Shown: one piece after another, positions 36,949 through 45,885 of the stretch
How positions within the stretch are numbered: position 1 is the first letter of the stretch
Layout of the letters: each line of letters opens with the position of its first letter
Assembly (NCBI GenBank): GCA_049652385.1
Contig: JBASDX010000008.1
Location: forward strand, 62,001-126,000
DNA from: DMER64 sp049652385
GTDB lineage: Bacteria > Bacteroidota > Bacteroidia > Bacteroidales > UBA932
Reading direction: 5' to 3'
DNA: 64,000 nucleotides
The notes under the pieces: generated by a model
What the model was told of the DNA's origin: nothing
What the model saw: only the letters and a program-made list of their open reading frames with translations
Databases searched by the model: none
Made by a program: the position numbers and the translations under genes

Positions 36949-37587
36949 ATGGATTATAACACACAAAGAAAGAAACTGATATTGCCCGAATACGGGCGTT
37001 ATATACAGGATATGGTGGAAGAGGCCAAGAAAATTGAAGACAAAGAAGCACGTACCAGACAAGTGAAAGCTATTGTACAAGCCATGAGTGCCCTCAATCC
37101 GCAAATGAGAGAGATGAACGACTATTACCATAAATTATGGGATCACGTACATATTATTGCTGATTATGAGCTGGATGTAGACTCTCCTTTCCCGCCTCCC
37201 AGCAGAGACAGTTTTACAGGCAAACCACACAAGATAGATGCGGAAAGAGAGCCGGTGAAAGTCATGCACTACGGCAGAAATATTCAAAACATGGTTATGG
37301 CCATAGCCTCAAAACCGACCGGTGAAGAGCGGGATCAAATGACCCTGGCCCTGGCCTCATACATGCGCAAGCAATACCTTATCTGGAATAAGGATACCGT
37401 TTCTGATCAAACGATATTTAACGATATTCACACCCTGTCCAACGGCACGCTGTCTGTCCCGGAAGGAGCCAAGCTGTCCGAGATACAAGGTGAATTCAAA
37501 CAGCCCAATGCCACAGGGCCGCGTGCACAGCGACAAGGACAGTGGCATAAGAACAAGAAAAAGAAAAGAACCTCTTCCAATAATTGA
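36949..37587 (+). CDS. DUF4290 family protein
   Basis: The 212-residue protein belongs to DUF4290, a Bacteroidota family of unknown function (start MDYNTQRKKLILPEYGR, then MVEEAKKIEDKEAR and LWDHVHIIADYELDVDSPF). The C-terminal tail is very basic (QWHKNKKKKRTSSNN), so it may touch nucleic acid or ribosomes. It follows batE by 21 bp and precedes ftsK by six, so it may belong to either transcript. Confidence 0.85.
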   Translation: MDYNTQRKKLILPEYGRYIQDMVEEAKKIEDKEARTRQVKAIVQAMSALNPQMREMNDYYHKLWDHVHIIADYELDVDSPFPPPSRDSFTGKPHKIDAEREPVKVMHYGRNIQNMVMAIASKPTGEERDQMTLALASYMRKQYLIWNKDTVSDQTIFNDIHTLSNGTLSVPEGAKLSEIQGEFKQPNATGPRAQRQGQWHKNKKKKRTSSNN

Positions 37588-37593
37588 TGCTAT

Positions 37594-39819
37594 ATGGACA
37601 ATAAACTCCCTCGCAAGGAGGCCGTCAGGGCTATTGCCAGTTGGCTTATGCTGGCTATTGGTATTTATTTGCTGATTGCTTTTGTTTCCTTTTTGTTGAA
37701 CTGGAGTACAGACCAAAGTGCATTGAGCCTGGGATACAGACCCGATGCAGATATGCAAATTGCCAACAAAGGAGGGATTATTGGTTTGCGGTGGGCTCAG
37801 CTGTTCATTGGAGATTTATTTGGATTGAGTGCGTTTATCATTCCTTTTTTCTTTATTTCGTTGTTTATTTTCCTGCTAAGGATTCGTCGTATAAGAATCA
37901 TACCCTTGTTTTTTATTACGGCTTTTGCCTGTATTTTTCTTTCCATTGCATTGGGGTATATCTTTAGTTTTACCTCTCTGGAGTTCCTTTTTGGGTCGGG
38001 TGTGGGCGGTACGTACGGATACAGGGTAAATGAATGGCTCATCAACATGTTTGGTATTGTCGGAACGGGATTGTTGCTCTTTTTTATTCTGACGGCATTT
38101 CCCTTGCCTTTTGTAGTTGCTTATATAAAGAAAAGAAAAAAGAAACGGCTTTCAGAGGGAGAGGATACAGTCCGGGATATAGAAAAAGAGCCGGAAATCA
38201 CAGTCCCGGATGATACTCCGGAACCGGAGCCGAAACCCTTACCGGTATCGGAACGGGAACCTGCTCCCGCTTTTGAAATAGAGTTTTCTGAGGAAGAACC
38301 TATAGATGGTAAAATGCTGTTTTATGACCCTAAACAAGATTTGCCACGGTATAAAAAACCCCCTTTGCATTTATTGGAATTGTATGAAGATCGCATTACT
38401 GAGGTATCGCAGGAGGAATTGGAAAGGAATAATCAAAAGATAGTAGAATGTCTTAGGACGTTCGATATACAGATAGAAAAAATAGTAGCTACTCCGGGAC
38501 CAACGGTTACGCTGTATAAGATTGTGCTGTCGCCGGGTATCAGGATTTCACAATTTACACGACTGGAAGATGACATTATGCTGTCCCTGGCAGCTCGCGG
38601 TATGCGTGTAATCGCACCCATTCCGGGGACGAACATGGTAGGCATAGAAGTGGCCAACGACAAGCCTTCCCTTGTCCCTATGAGAAGTGTATTGGATTCC
38701 AAAAAATTCAAAGAGTCCCGGGAAGACCTGCCTATAGTACTGGGCAAGAGCATATCGAATGAAATCATGATGCTGGATCTGGCCAAATTGCCGCACTTGT
38801 TGGTGGCCGGAGCCACGGGACAGGGAAAATCCGTTGCGCTGAATGCCATCCTGGCCTCCTTGCTCTACAAAATGCACCCTGCGTATTTGAAGCTCGTACT
38901 TGTAGACCCCAAACGGGTGGAATTGAACTTGTACTCCAAGTTGGACAAACATTTTCTGGCGCAACTGCCCGATGCGGAAAGTCCCATCATCATTGATACT
39001 AAAAAAGTAGTCTATACACTGAATTCCTTATGTATAGAAATGGACGACCGTTTGGAATTGTACAACAAAGCCGGTGTAAGACATATCAAGGAATACAATA
39101 AAAAATTTACCGACAGGGTGTTGAGTCCTGTCAAAGGGCATCGTTTCATGCCTTTTATTGTAGTCATCATTGACGAATTTGCAGATTTGATCATGACTGC
39201 GGGACGCGACGTGGAAGGTCCGCTTACGCGTCTGGCACAAATGGGACGGGCAACCGGTATTCACCTTGTAATAGCTACACAACGTCCCACTACCAATATC
39301 ATTACGGGAACCATCAAAGCCAACTTTCCGGCGCGGATAGCTTTCCGTGTGGCTTCCAAGATAGATTCCAGGACTATTATTGATGTTTCCGAGGCCAATC
39401 AATTGGTGGGCAGAGGCGACATGCTGCTTTCTGCCGGAACGGATCTGATACGTGTCCAATGTGCTTTCATAGACACACAGGAAGTGGACAGGATGGTGGA
39501 ATTTATTGCGAACCAGCAAGGGTATGCCGGACCGTTTGAATTACCGGAGTACACAGAATCGGAAAGAAAAGACCCCTTGTTTCCCGATGCGGAAGAACGT
39601 GACGAACTTTTTGAAGAAGCGGCCCGTTTGCTGGTACAAAACGGCGAAGGATCCACTTCCATGCTCCAACGCAGATTCCGCTTAGGCTACAACAGGGCGG
39701 GCAGGATTATGGACCAGCTTGAAGAAGCCGGCATAGTAGGACCTCCCAGAGGCAGCAGCCCCAGGGAATTGCTGGTGACAAGCCAGGAACTGCTGGATGA
39801 TTTGTTAAAAGCATTATGA
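37594..39819 (+). CDS. ftsK: DNA translocase FtsK
   Basis: FtsK pumps chromosome DNA at the septum and triggers XerCD recombination at dif. The 741-residue protein has four N-terminal transmembrane helices (about 15-170), a short acidic linker, the motor domain with Walker A GATGQGKSV and Walker B VVIIDEFADL, and the C-terminal winged helix (MLQRRFRLGYNRAGRIMDQLEEAGIVGP), which recognises polarity sequences. Length is typical for Bacteroidota, which have a short linker. The stop overlaps the LolA-like gene start. Confidence 0.95.
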   Translation: MDNKLPRKEAVRAIASWLMLAIGIYLLIAFVSFLLNWSTDQSALSLGYRPDADMQIANKGGIIGLRWAQLFIGDLFGLSAFIIPFFFISLFIFLLRIRRIRIIPLFFITAFACIFLSIALGYIFSFTSLEFLFGSGVGGTYGYRVNEWLINMFGIVGTGLLLFFILTAFPLPFVVAYIKKRKKKRLSEGEDTVRDIEKEPEITVPDDTPEPEPKPLPVSEREPAPAFEIEFSEEEPIDGKMLFYDPKQDLPRYKKPPLHLLELYEDRITEVSQEELERNNQKIVECLRTFDIQIEKIVATPGPTVTLYKIVLSPGIRISQFTRLEDDIMLSLAARGMRVIAPIPGTNMVGIEVANDKPSLVPMRSVLDSKKFKESREDLPIVLGKSISNEIMMLDLAKLPHLLVAGATGQGKSVALNAILASLLYKMHPAYLKLVLVDPKRVELNLYSKLDKHFLAQLPDAESPIIIDTKKVVYTLNSLCIEMDDRLELYNKAGVRHIKEYNKKFTDRVLSPVKGHRFMPFIVVIIDEFADLIMTAGRDVEGPLTRLAQMGRATGIHLVIATQRPTTNIITGTIKANFPARIAFRVASKIDSRTIIDVSEANQLVGRGDMLLSAGTDLIRVQCAFIDTQEVDRMVEFIANQQGYAGPFELPEYTESERKDPLFPDAEERDELFEEAARLLVQNGEGSTSMLQRRFRLGYNRAGRIMDQLEEAGIVGPPRGSSPRELLVTSQELLDDLLKAL

Positions 39820-40412
39820 TATCTTTTTTGCTTATAGGATGGTTATCGGTTCTTATTCCCGGGCTGCAACAGGAAACACCCATGCAGGCATGGGAAACCT
39901 TCCTGGAAAATCTGAAGAAAGCGCCGGCTCTTGAAATGCACTTTATCTGGAACGGCAGAATAGAGGGAACCATGATTTTGCAAGGCCGTTCTTTTGCCAT
40001 ACATATGGATGAAATTCACGTGTATTGCAACGGTGTGGAAAAATGGATGTATAACGAAGGATTTGAACAGTGGGAAGCCTTGCCGTACGATACGGAATCA
40101 TCCGATATCCTGGAAAACCCATCGGCTTTTTTCAGCAGACTGCACCATCACTTCCGGGTTTCTCCCACATCGGCAGAAAGGGACAAAAGGGCAGAAAACC
40201 CGGTATGGACATTCCTGCTGGAGCCACAAGATCCGTCATCTGTTTTTACGCACATTGTCATATGCCTTGAACAAGACGGGTTATCTCCAAAAACGATAGA
40301 TTACGGCTTGACCGACGGGTATGAGTATCAGGTGAAAATACATTCTTTTCAAGCGGTACCGGCTAAGGAAAAAGCTTTTTTTACTCCTTATTTGCTGCCA
40401 CCGGATGCATAA
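39816..40412 (+). CDS. LolA-like outer-membrane lipoprotein carrier
   Basis: The 198-residue protein follows ftsK with an ATGA overlap, the usual position of lolA in many bacteria. It has a hydrophobic start (about 1-17) that may be a signal peptide and a beta-rich body with the fold pattern of LolA/LolB proteins (MQAWETFLENLKKAPALEMHF, then DEIHVYCNGVEKWMYN). Sequence similarity to classical LolA is weak and is judged here from context. It should carry lipoproteins through the periplasm. The 3' end overlaps rsmF by 32 bp. Confidence 0.7.
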   Translation: MISFLLIGWLSVLIPGLQQETPMQAWETFLENLKKAPALEMHFIWNGRIEGTMILQGRSFAIHMDEIHVYCNGVEKWMYNEGFEQWEALPYDTESSDILENPSAFFSRLHHHFRVSPTSAERDKRAENPVWTFLLEPQDPSSVFTHIVICLEQDGLSPKTIDYGLTDGYEYQVKIHSFQAVPAKEKAFFTPYLLPPDA

Positions 40413-41694
40413 GAATTTTACGGCTTTTGGGGAATAGATTGTTCGTTCTGTGTCCCAGATTCTTGATAAAACCCAGGGGGTATCCGTCATACGTAACCAG
40501 GACGTATCCTTTTTCCAAATGAGGAGGGCACACTATGTTTTCTTTCCGTAAAAAAGCAATTGCCTCTGCACGGGTGAGGCAGAGACGTGGAAATGCGTCT
40601 TGTTTTAAGTCGTTGGCAAGGGCCAGATCCGGGTGAGGTACCCAATCTTTTCCTTTTTGAACGGCAACGGCTATTCCTGAATGTACCACATGCAAGTGTT
40701 TTTCCAAAGATGCCCATTCTTTTGCCAGCTGAGAGGGAACGGCTTTCAGTAAACCCTCTTCTACAGAGTACGTATAGTGGCCGTGCAGAGGCTTTGGAAA
40801 GTTTTCAGGTGCCTGTTTCTTCTGCACCGTATGGGCAAATTTTCCGGACAGAGGCTTTTTTGCCGAGGCACTTGTTTTTTCCAGCAGTGCCATAAAGAAC
40901 CCTTCTCCTTGAATCCGATGGGGCAGAAAGCGTTCCGGCGGCCACACAATCCGGCCACCCAACACGTTTTCTATCCAGGATACTTGTTCTTCATTTTCTT
41001 GGGTATTAAACGTGCAGGTGCTGTAGAGCAGCAAGCCGCCCTGACGCAAAGCAGGCCACAGGTCCGTAAGAATTCGCCGTTGCCGTGCGGCACATAAATT
41101 TACTAACCCCGCAGACCAGGCCTCAGCCGCTGTTTTGTCTTTTCTGAACAAACCTTCTCCGGAACAAGGCACATCGGCAAGGATGACATCAAAGTAACCT
41201 TCCAGGGCACGGAAAGCCGAAGGATCGTTTCCGGTTACCATAACGTTTCCGTATCCCCACCGGGCTATATTGTCTGTGAGAGCAGGTATGCGTGATTGAA
41301 TGGTTTCGTTGCTTACCAAAAAGCCTTCGTCGGGAAGGATATCCAGCAGCAGGGTGCTTTTTCCGCCGGGCGATGCACAAGCATCTAAAACGCGGGGAGC
41401 ATCCATGGCGGCCAGAAGGGGTTCCAACCGGCCAACGGATATGCCAGAAGCTTCCTGTACGTAATAGGCTCCGGCATGAAAACGAGGATCGAGCGTAAAA
41501 ACGGGCCTGCTGTCCAGGTACCTTCCCCGTGAATACCAGGGTATGGATGGGCTGCCCGGGAAAAGTTCTCCTTTGGCTTTTCGTGCGTGCTGACGGATAC
41601 TTACAGGAGGTGCGGCATTGATGGACGTAATAAAATCATTGACTTCTGCTTCGGGAAGCCAGGATGTCAACGTTTGCAGAAAATCTGCTTTCAT
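40381..41694 (-). CDS. rsmF: RsmF/NOL1-type rRNA cytosine-C5 methyltransferase
   Basis: This 437-residue SAM-dependent enzyme has the SAM motif LDACASPGGKST, the first cysteine in ADVPCSGEGLFRKD and the second in YSTCTFNTQENEEQ, which is the two-cysteine pattern of RNA m5C methyltransferases. A C-terminal PUA-like region follows. RsmF acts on 16S rRNA position 1407 in E. coli; the site here is inferred. It is last in pyrE-SRPBCC-rsmF and converges with the LolA-like gene. Confidence 0.88.
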   Translation of the reverse strand: MKADFLQTLTSWLPEAEVNDFITSINAAPPVSIRQHARKAKGELFPGSPSIPWYSRGRYLDSRPVFTLDPRFHAGAYYVQEASGISVGRLEPLLAAMDAPRVLDACASPGGKSTLLLDILPDEGFLVSNETIQSRIPALTDNIARWGYGNVMVTGNDPSAFRALEGYFDVILADVPCSGEGLFRKDKTAAEAWSAGLVNLCAARQRRILTDLWPALRQGGLLLYSTCTFNTQENEEQVSWIENVLGGRIVWPPERFLPHRIQGEGFFMALLEKTSASAKKPLSGKFAHTVQKKQAPENFPKPLHGHYTYSVEEGLLKAVPSQLAKEWASLEKHLHVVHSGIAVAVQKGKDWVPHPDLALANDLKQDAFPRLCLTRAEAIAFLRKENIVCPPHLEKGYVLVTYDGYPLGFIKNLGHRTNNLFPKSRKILMHPVAANKE

Positions 41695-41715
41695 AATTGC
41701 CCGGTCAGGGTATGG

Positions 41716-42123
41716 TTATTTATTCAACCCTTCTGCCAGTTTAGACGTAAATTGGTTAACAAATTCTTTCAATTTTCCGCCTAACATCATTTTCATCATC
41801 ATATTCAATTGAGCATCCAAGTCCAATTGTAATTCACAACCTTCTTCTTTTGGGCGTATATGTACTTGCAGCCGGAAAGAAAAAGGCACGTTGCCATATT
41901 GCTCCATCACTACTAACGACGGCTCCTGACGTTCCGTTACTTTGACACCCAGCTGCATGCCTTGAGCTTCAGCCAGAAGGGTGTCTTCTGTAAGGGTTAC
42001 TTTGTTTTTGTGTTCTTCCGGCAACTGCTCGGCCAGGCGCGAAAAATCGCTGAAAAGTTCAAATACGGCATGCGCCGGTTTGTTGATAAAACAGGGGTCT
42101 CCTGTGACGCGTGTGTTTGACAT
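41716..42123 (-). CDS. SRPBCC family protein
   Basis: The 135-residue protein has the pattern of an SRPBCC (START-like) domain: an N-terminal strand, INKPAHAVFELFSDFSRLAEQLP, a run of strands and a long C-terminal helix (LGGKLKEFVNQFTSKLAEGLNK). Such proteins bind small hydrophobic ligands. No ligand can be named. It lies between pyrE and rsmF, with gaps of 8 and 21 bp, so it is co-transcribed. Confidence 0.8.
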   Translation of the reverse strand: MSNTRVTGDPCFINKPAHAVFELFSDFSRLAEQLPEEHKNKVTLTEDTLLAEAQGMQLGVKVTERQEPSLVVMEQYGNVPFSFRLQVHIRPKEEGCELQLDLDAQLNMMMKMMLGGKLKEFVNQFTSKLAEGLNK

Positions 42124-42131
42124 ATGTTGTT

Positions 42132-42764
42132 TTATTGTCCCCAGGTATTAGGAGTCAGACGCCAGATTTTTAACGTCTCTATTTGCTCCGGACTGATGAA
42201 ATTTTTAAGGGCTGCTTCTTCTATGAGGTTTTCATAGTTGGTCAGCGTATACAATTCGCAATTGCTTTTTTCAAAAGCTCTGCGTGCGATATCAAAATTA
42301 TAGGAGAAGATGGCACTGACTCCCAGCACGTTGGCGTAAGCTTTTTGTAAACAATCTACAGCAGAAAGTGCGGAATGACCGGTAGAAATCAAATCTTCCA
42401 CCACAACTACATGGGCTTTTGGGGAGAATGACCCTTCAATCTGTGCTCCTGTTCCGTGTGCTTTTTTTTGTGGACGCACATAAATGAAAGGTTTGTTCAG
42501 TTTATCTGCAACAAGCACTCCCATGGCAATGGCGCCTGTGGCTACACCTGCTATGACCTGTACGGTGGGATAGTTCTTCAAAATAGAGTCACACAGGGCG
42601 TTTCGTATAAAACCCCTGACTTGCGGCACAGATAAAATTTTCCGGTTGTCACAGTATATGGGGGATTTCCATCCCGAAACCCATTCAAAGGGTTTTTCAA
42701 TGTTGAGCTGCACGGCTTCTATTTCCAATAACTTTTGTGCAACCTTTTTTTCAACAGATTCCAT
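42132..42764 (-). CDS. pyrE: Orotate phosphoribosyltransferase
   Basis: PyrE joins orotate to PRPP to form OMP in pyrimidine synthesis. The 210-residue protein has the PRPP-binding motif VVVVEDLISTGHS and the segment FIYVRPQKKAHGTG with substrate-contacting basic residues. I start at ATG 42764 (MESVEKKVAQKLLEIE); the longer reading upstream overlaps the promoter and the divergent NUDIX gene. The -7 element is at 42791-42784. Confidence 0.94.
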   Translation of the reverse strand: MESVEKKVAQKLLEIEAVQLNIEKPFEWVSGWKSPIYCDNRKILSVPQVRGFIRNALCDSILKNYPTVQVIAGVATGAIAMGVLVADKLNKPFIYVRPQKKAHGTGAQIEGSFSPKAHVVVVEDLISTGHSALSAVDCLQKAYANVLGVSAIFSYNFDIARRAFEKSNCELYTLTNYENLIEEAALKNFISPEQIETLKIWRLTPNTWGQ

Positions 42765-42773
42765 AATAACACA

Positions 42774-42791
42774 TATCTTTGTACAAATGTA
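42774..42791. promoter_or_regulatory. Back-to-back -7 elements for the NUDIX gene (+) and pyrE (-)
   Basis: Plus-strand TATCTTTG (42774-42781) and minus-strand TACATTTG (42791-42784) are two bases apart. The second overlaps the ATG of the NUDIX gene at 42787, so the promoters should exclude each other and the NUDIX transcript is predicted to be leaderless. Confidence 0.6.
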
Positions 42792-43431
42792 CAGTATTTT
42801 CTTCAATAATAGGCGCCTTCAATTTTGCAGACATAACGCTCCTCTTTGTGCGCAGCCCGGTGCTGAAGTAATAACATTGGACCGATTCACATCCTGGGAA
42901 GATCTGATAGTAAGCTTTCAGTGTCACAGCAACTGGCGCCACCTGCTCGTTCCTGTGGAAAATCCCGGTGATTCTTTTGTACAATTGTGTAACAGTTTTC
43001 AGGTTGTTCCGGCGGCCGGAGGCCTGGTCACTAATCCTCAAGGCGATTTACTCATGATATACAGGTATGGGAAATGGGATTTGCCAAAAGGCAAACAGGA
43101 AGACGGAGAATCTTTGAAAGAAACAGCTTTACGGGAAGTGGCAGAAGAAACGGGAACAAAGCCGTTGCAGCTGATTAACGACACGTGCAACAAAACGTAC
43201 CATTGTTACCATTATATGGGAGAAAATGTACTTAAAATGACGGCCTGGTACCGCATGACCGGTTGTTCCTCCTTAATGCCACAAACAGAAGAGGGGATAG
43301 AGAAGGTTGAGTGGGTGCCGCGTCACCGATTGGAAGAACGTCTGAACTGCTGCTTTGCTTCTATTGCGTTGTTGATCCGTAGAACGCTTCTGGATACGAA
43401 AGAAGCATCATCCGCCAAAATCATCGAATAA
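42787..43431 (+). CDS. NUDIX hydrolase
   Basis: The 214-residue protein has a complete Nudix box, GKQEDGESLKETALREVAEETG, which I give in full only by its key residues: Gly, the REVAEE core and the following Gly. Such enzymes hydrolyse nucleoside diphosphates linked to another group; substrate is unknown. About 80 residues precede the domain. Placement opposite pyrE suggests nucleotide metabolism, but this is inference. The ATG at 42787 is five bases after the -7 element. The 3' end overlaps nqrF by 24 bp. Confidence 0.85.
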   Translation: MYSIFFNNRRLQFCRHNAPLCAQPGAEVITLDRFTSWEDLIVSFQCHSNWRHLLVPVENPGDSFVQLCNSFQVVPAAGGLVTNPQGDLLMIYRYGKWDLPKGKQEDGESLKETALREVAEETGTKPLQLINDTCNKTYHCYHYMGENVLKMTAWYRMTGCSSLMPQTEEGIEKVEWVPRHRLEERLNCCFASIALLIRRTLLDTKEASSAKIIE

Positions 43432-44655
43432 AATATGGTCCTTGGGAACGCCCAGGTTGTCCAGCATATGGATAACGGCCGAGGTCATCAGAGGCGGTCC
43501 GCACAAGTAATACTCAGCTTCTTCCGGTTCCGGATGTTTTTGCAAATAGTTATCAAAAAGAACTTGATGGATAAATCCTTCAGGCCCATCCCAGTTATCA
43601 TCGGGTTGTGGATCTGATAAAGCTATGTGAAAAGAAAAGTTGGGGAAGGCGGTTTCTATGGCCCGGAATTCGTCTTCGTAAAATATTTCTTTACGGGAGC
43701 GCGCTCCGTACCAGTACGATACCTTGACCTTTGTTTTTAGTGTTTTGAACAGGTGGAAAATATGGGAGCGCATGGGCGCCATACCGGCGCCTCCGCCGAT
43801 GAATACTTTTTCGTTAGGTGTGTCTTTCAGGAAGAAATCACCGTAGGGACCTGATACTTTTACCTTGTCTTCCGGTTTAAGGGAAAATACGTACGACGAA
43901 CAAACCCCCGGATTCACCTTCATGTACGTGCCTCGTGAACGGTCCCACGGTGGAGGAGCTATACGGATGTTCAGTACAATCACATTGCCCTCTGCCGGAT
44001 GGTTGGCCATGGAATACGCCCGGAATCCGTATTCCTTGTTGACCATTTTCAAACCTTCAAAGCCGAATGATTTCCAGCTGTCCATAAAAGGTGTGTCAAT
44101 ACGGATGTCTTTGGAAAAATCAATGGAAACGGGAGGTACGTCAATCTGTACGTAACCGCCCGGTCGAAAATTCAGTATTTCACCTTCAGGCAGCTTGATG
44201 ACCAGTTCTTTGATGAGCGAAGTAAGGTTGCGGTTGCTGACGACTTCACATTCCCATTTTTTGATACCCAGCACCTCGGCAGGTATCTGCACTTCCATAT
44301 CCTCTTTTATTTTTACGCGGCAAGCCAGGCGCCATTGGTTTTGTTGTTCCCGTCGGGTGAAAAACACCGTTTCCGTGGATTGAATGGAACCTCCTCCGGA
44401 GAGGATCCGGCACTTGCACAGACCGCACGTTCCAGTTCCGCCGCAGGCAGACGGCAGGTATATACCCTGTCCGGCCAAGGTGGCCAACAAGGAATCCCCC
44501 GGTTCCACAGATATGGATTTTTCTCCATTGACGGTAAGCGTGACACGTCCCCCGGGCAGGAGTTTGCGTCGTGCATAAAGCAACAGGGCTACCAGTATCA
44601 AGGTTACTCCGAGTATTACGGAAACAGAGATCAACAGAAACGTAAACAGCGACAT
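43408..44655 (-). CDS. nqrF: Na+-NQR subunit F
   Basis: NqrF takes electrons from NADH by FAD and passes them to a 2Fe-2S centre. The 415-residue protein has one N-terminal helix (about 5-28), a ferredoxin domain with Cys71, Cys77, Cys80 and Cys112, the FAD motif RAYSMAN and the NADH-binding GGGAGMAPMRSHIF. Only a few bases separate it from nqrE. It ends the nqrABCDEF operon and overlaps the NUDIX gene. Confidence 0.96.
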   Translation of the reverse strand: MSLFTFLLISVSVILGVTLILVALLLYARRKLLPGGRVTLTVNGEKSISVEPGDSLLATLAGQGIYLPSACGGTGTCGLCKCRILSGGGSIQSTETVFFTRREQQNQWRLACRVKIKEDMEVQIPAEVLGIKKWECEVVSNRNLTSLIKELVIKLPEGEILNFRPGGYVQIDVPPVSIDFSKDIRIDTPFMDSWKSFGFEGLKMVNKEYGFRAYSMANHPAEGNVIVLNIRIAPPPWDRSRGTYMKVNPGVCSSYVFSLKPEDKVKVSGPYGDFFLKDTPNEKVFIGGGAGMAPMRSHIFHLFKTLKTKVKVSYWYGARSRKEIFYEDEFRAIETAFPNFSFHIALSDPQPDDNWDGPEGFIHQVLFDNYLQKHPEPEEAEYYLCGPPLMTSAVIHMLDNLGVPKDHILFDDFGG

Positions 44656-44656
44656 A

Positions 44657-45274
44657 CTATAAGGTTATTCCCATAAAACTCATAAAAGCAATACCCATCA
44701 GGCCGGTAATGATAAAGGATATACCCAATCCGCGCATAGGAGCCGGAATGTTTGAGTAACTCAGTTTTTCCCGGATGGCCGCGATGGACACAATGGCCAG
44801 AAGCCAACCCAAACCGGAACCCAAGGCATAGGCAAATACTTGCGATATGCTGCCGTAGTTCCTCTCCTGCATAAACAACGAAGCCCCCAATATGGCGCAA
44901 TTTACGGCAATCAAGGGGAGAAAAATGCCTAAATTGTCATACAGGGCCGGAGCGTATTTTTCAATGACCATTTCAACCAATTGTACGATAGCGGCTATGA
45001 CAGCAATAAACAAGATGAAACTCAGAAAACTGAGATCTACAGCGGCCCACTTCGGATGTATCAGTGCCAGGGCTCCCGGTGCCAATACGTATTTGTGCAG
45101 CAGGTAATTGACAGGTAAGGTAATGAGCAACACAAAAAGTACGGCCAGACCCAGTCCCGTGGCTGTTTTCACCGTTTTGGAAACGGCCAGGTACGAGCAC
45201 ATACCCAGGAAATAAGCAAAAATCAGGTTCTCCGTGAAGATGCTTCTGACAAATATGTCCATTAAGGTTTCCAT
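44657..45274 (-). CDS. nqrE: Na+-NQR subunit E
   Basis: The 205-residue integral membrane protein has six predicted helices and matches NqrE/RnfA. It starts MDIFVRSIFTENLIFAYFLGMCSYLAVSK from the internal Met at residue 5 or MET from residue 1. It contains conserved cysteines (CSYLAVS and NCAILGASLF) thought to hold the shared iron centre between NqrD and NqrE. It overlaps nqrD by 13 bp. Confidence 0.95.
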   Translation of the reverse strand: METLMDIFVRSIFTENLIFAYFLGMCSYLAVSKTVKTATGLGLAVLFVLLITLPVNYLLHKYVLAPGALALIHPKWAAVDLSFLSFILFIAVIAAIVQLVEMVIEKYAPALYDNLGIFLPLIAVNCAILGASLFMQERNYGSISQVFAYALGSGLGWLLAIVSIAAIREKLSYSNIPAPMRGLGISFIITGLMGIAFMSFMGITL

Positions 45275-45885
45275 ACGCTTTTTGCTTGTTTTACGTTATA
45301 AATCCATACCAGTAGCCCTACCAGAATCAAAGCCATGGGGGGTAAGATAAAGAGTCCGTTGTTTTCATAGAATCCTCCTTGTTCTGCATACCAGTGTTCA
45401 GGAATGATTCTGTATCCCATTAAAGTACCTGACCCCAATAGTTCCCGGACAACGGCTACGACTACCAGCACAATTCCGTAGCCAAGACCGTTGGCCACGC
45501 CGTCCACAAAGGCGGGTAAAGGCTTGTTGTTCAGCGCAAAAGCCTCTATTCGCCCCATGATGATGCAGTTGGTAATGATAAGCCCTACGAATACGGAAAG
45601 CTGCCTGCTGATTTCCCAGGCATACGCTTTCAGCACCTGGTCTACCAGAATCACCAGGGTAGCCACTACCATCAATTGCACAATAATGCGTATACGGTTG
45701 GGGATGGTCTTACGAAGCAGTGATAACAGCAATTCGGAGAAGCCGGTCACAAGCGTTACGGCCAGGGCCATGACAAGGGCCGGTTCCAGCTTAACCGTAA
45801 CGGCCAATGCGGAGCAAATCCCCAGCGCCAGCACGGGGATGGGGCTGCTTCTGAAAAGCGGGTCAAGGAAGGTTCGTTTGTTCAT
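45262..45885 (-). CDS. nqrD: Na+-NQR subunit D
   Basis: The 207-residue six-helix protein matches NqrD/RnfE. ATG 45885 gives MNKRTFLDPLFRSSPIPVLALGICSALAV, which fits the family; the start lies inside the nqrC 3' end (23-bp overlap). The cysteines of LGICSALAV and TNCIIMGRIEAFA mirror those of NqrE and are the presumed iron ligands. Confidence 0.95.
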   Translation of the reverse strand: MNKRTFLDPLFRSSPIPVLALGICSALAVTVKLEPALVMALAVTLVTGFSELLLSLLRKTIPNRIRIIVQLMVVATLVILVDQVLKAYAWEISRQLSVFVGLIITNCIIMGRIEAFALNNKPLPAFVDGVANGLGYGIVLVVVAVVRELLGSGTLMGYRIIPEHWYAEQGGFYENNGLFILPPMALILVGLLVWIYNVKQAKSVWKP

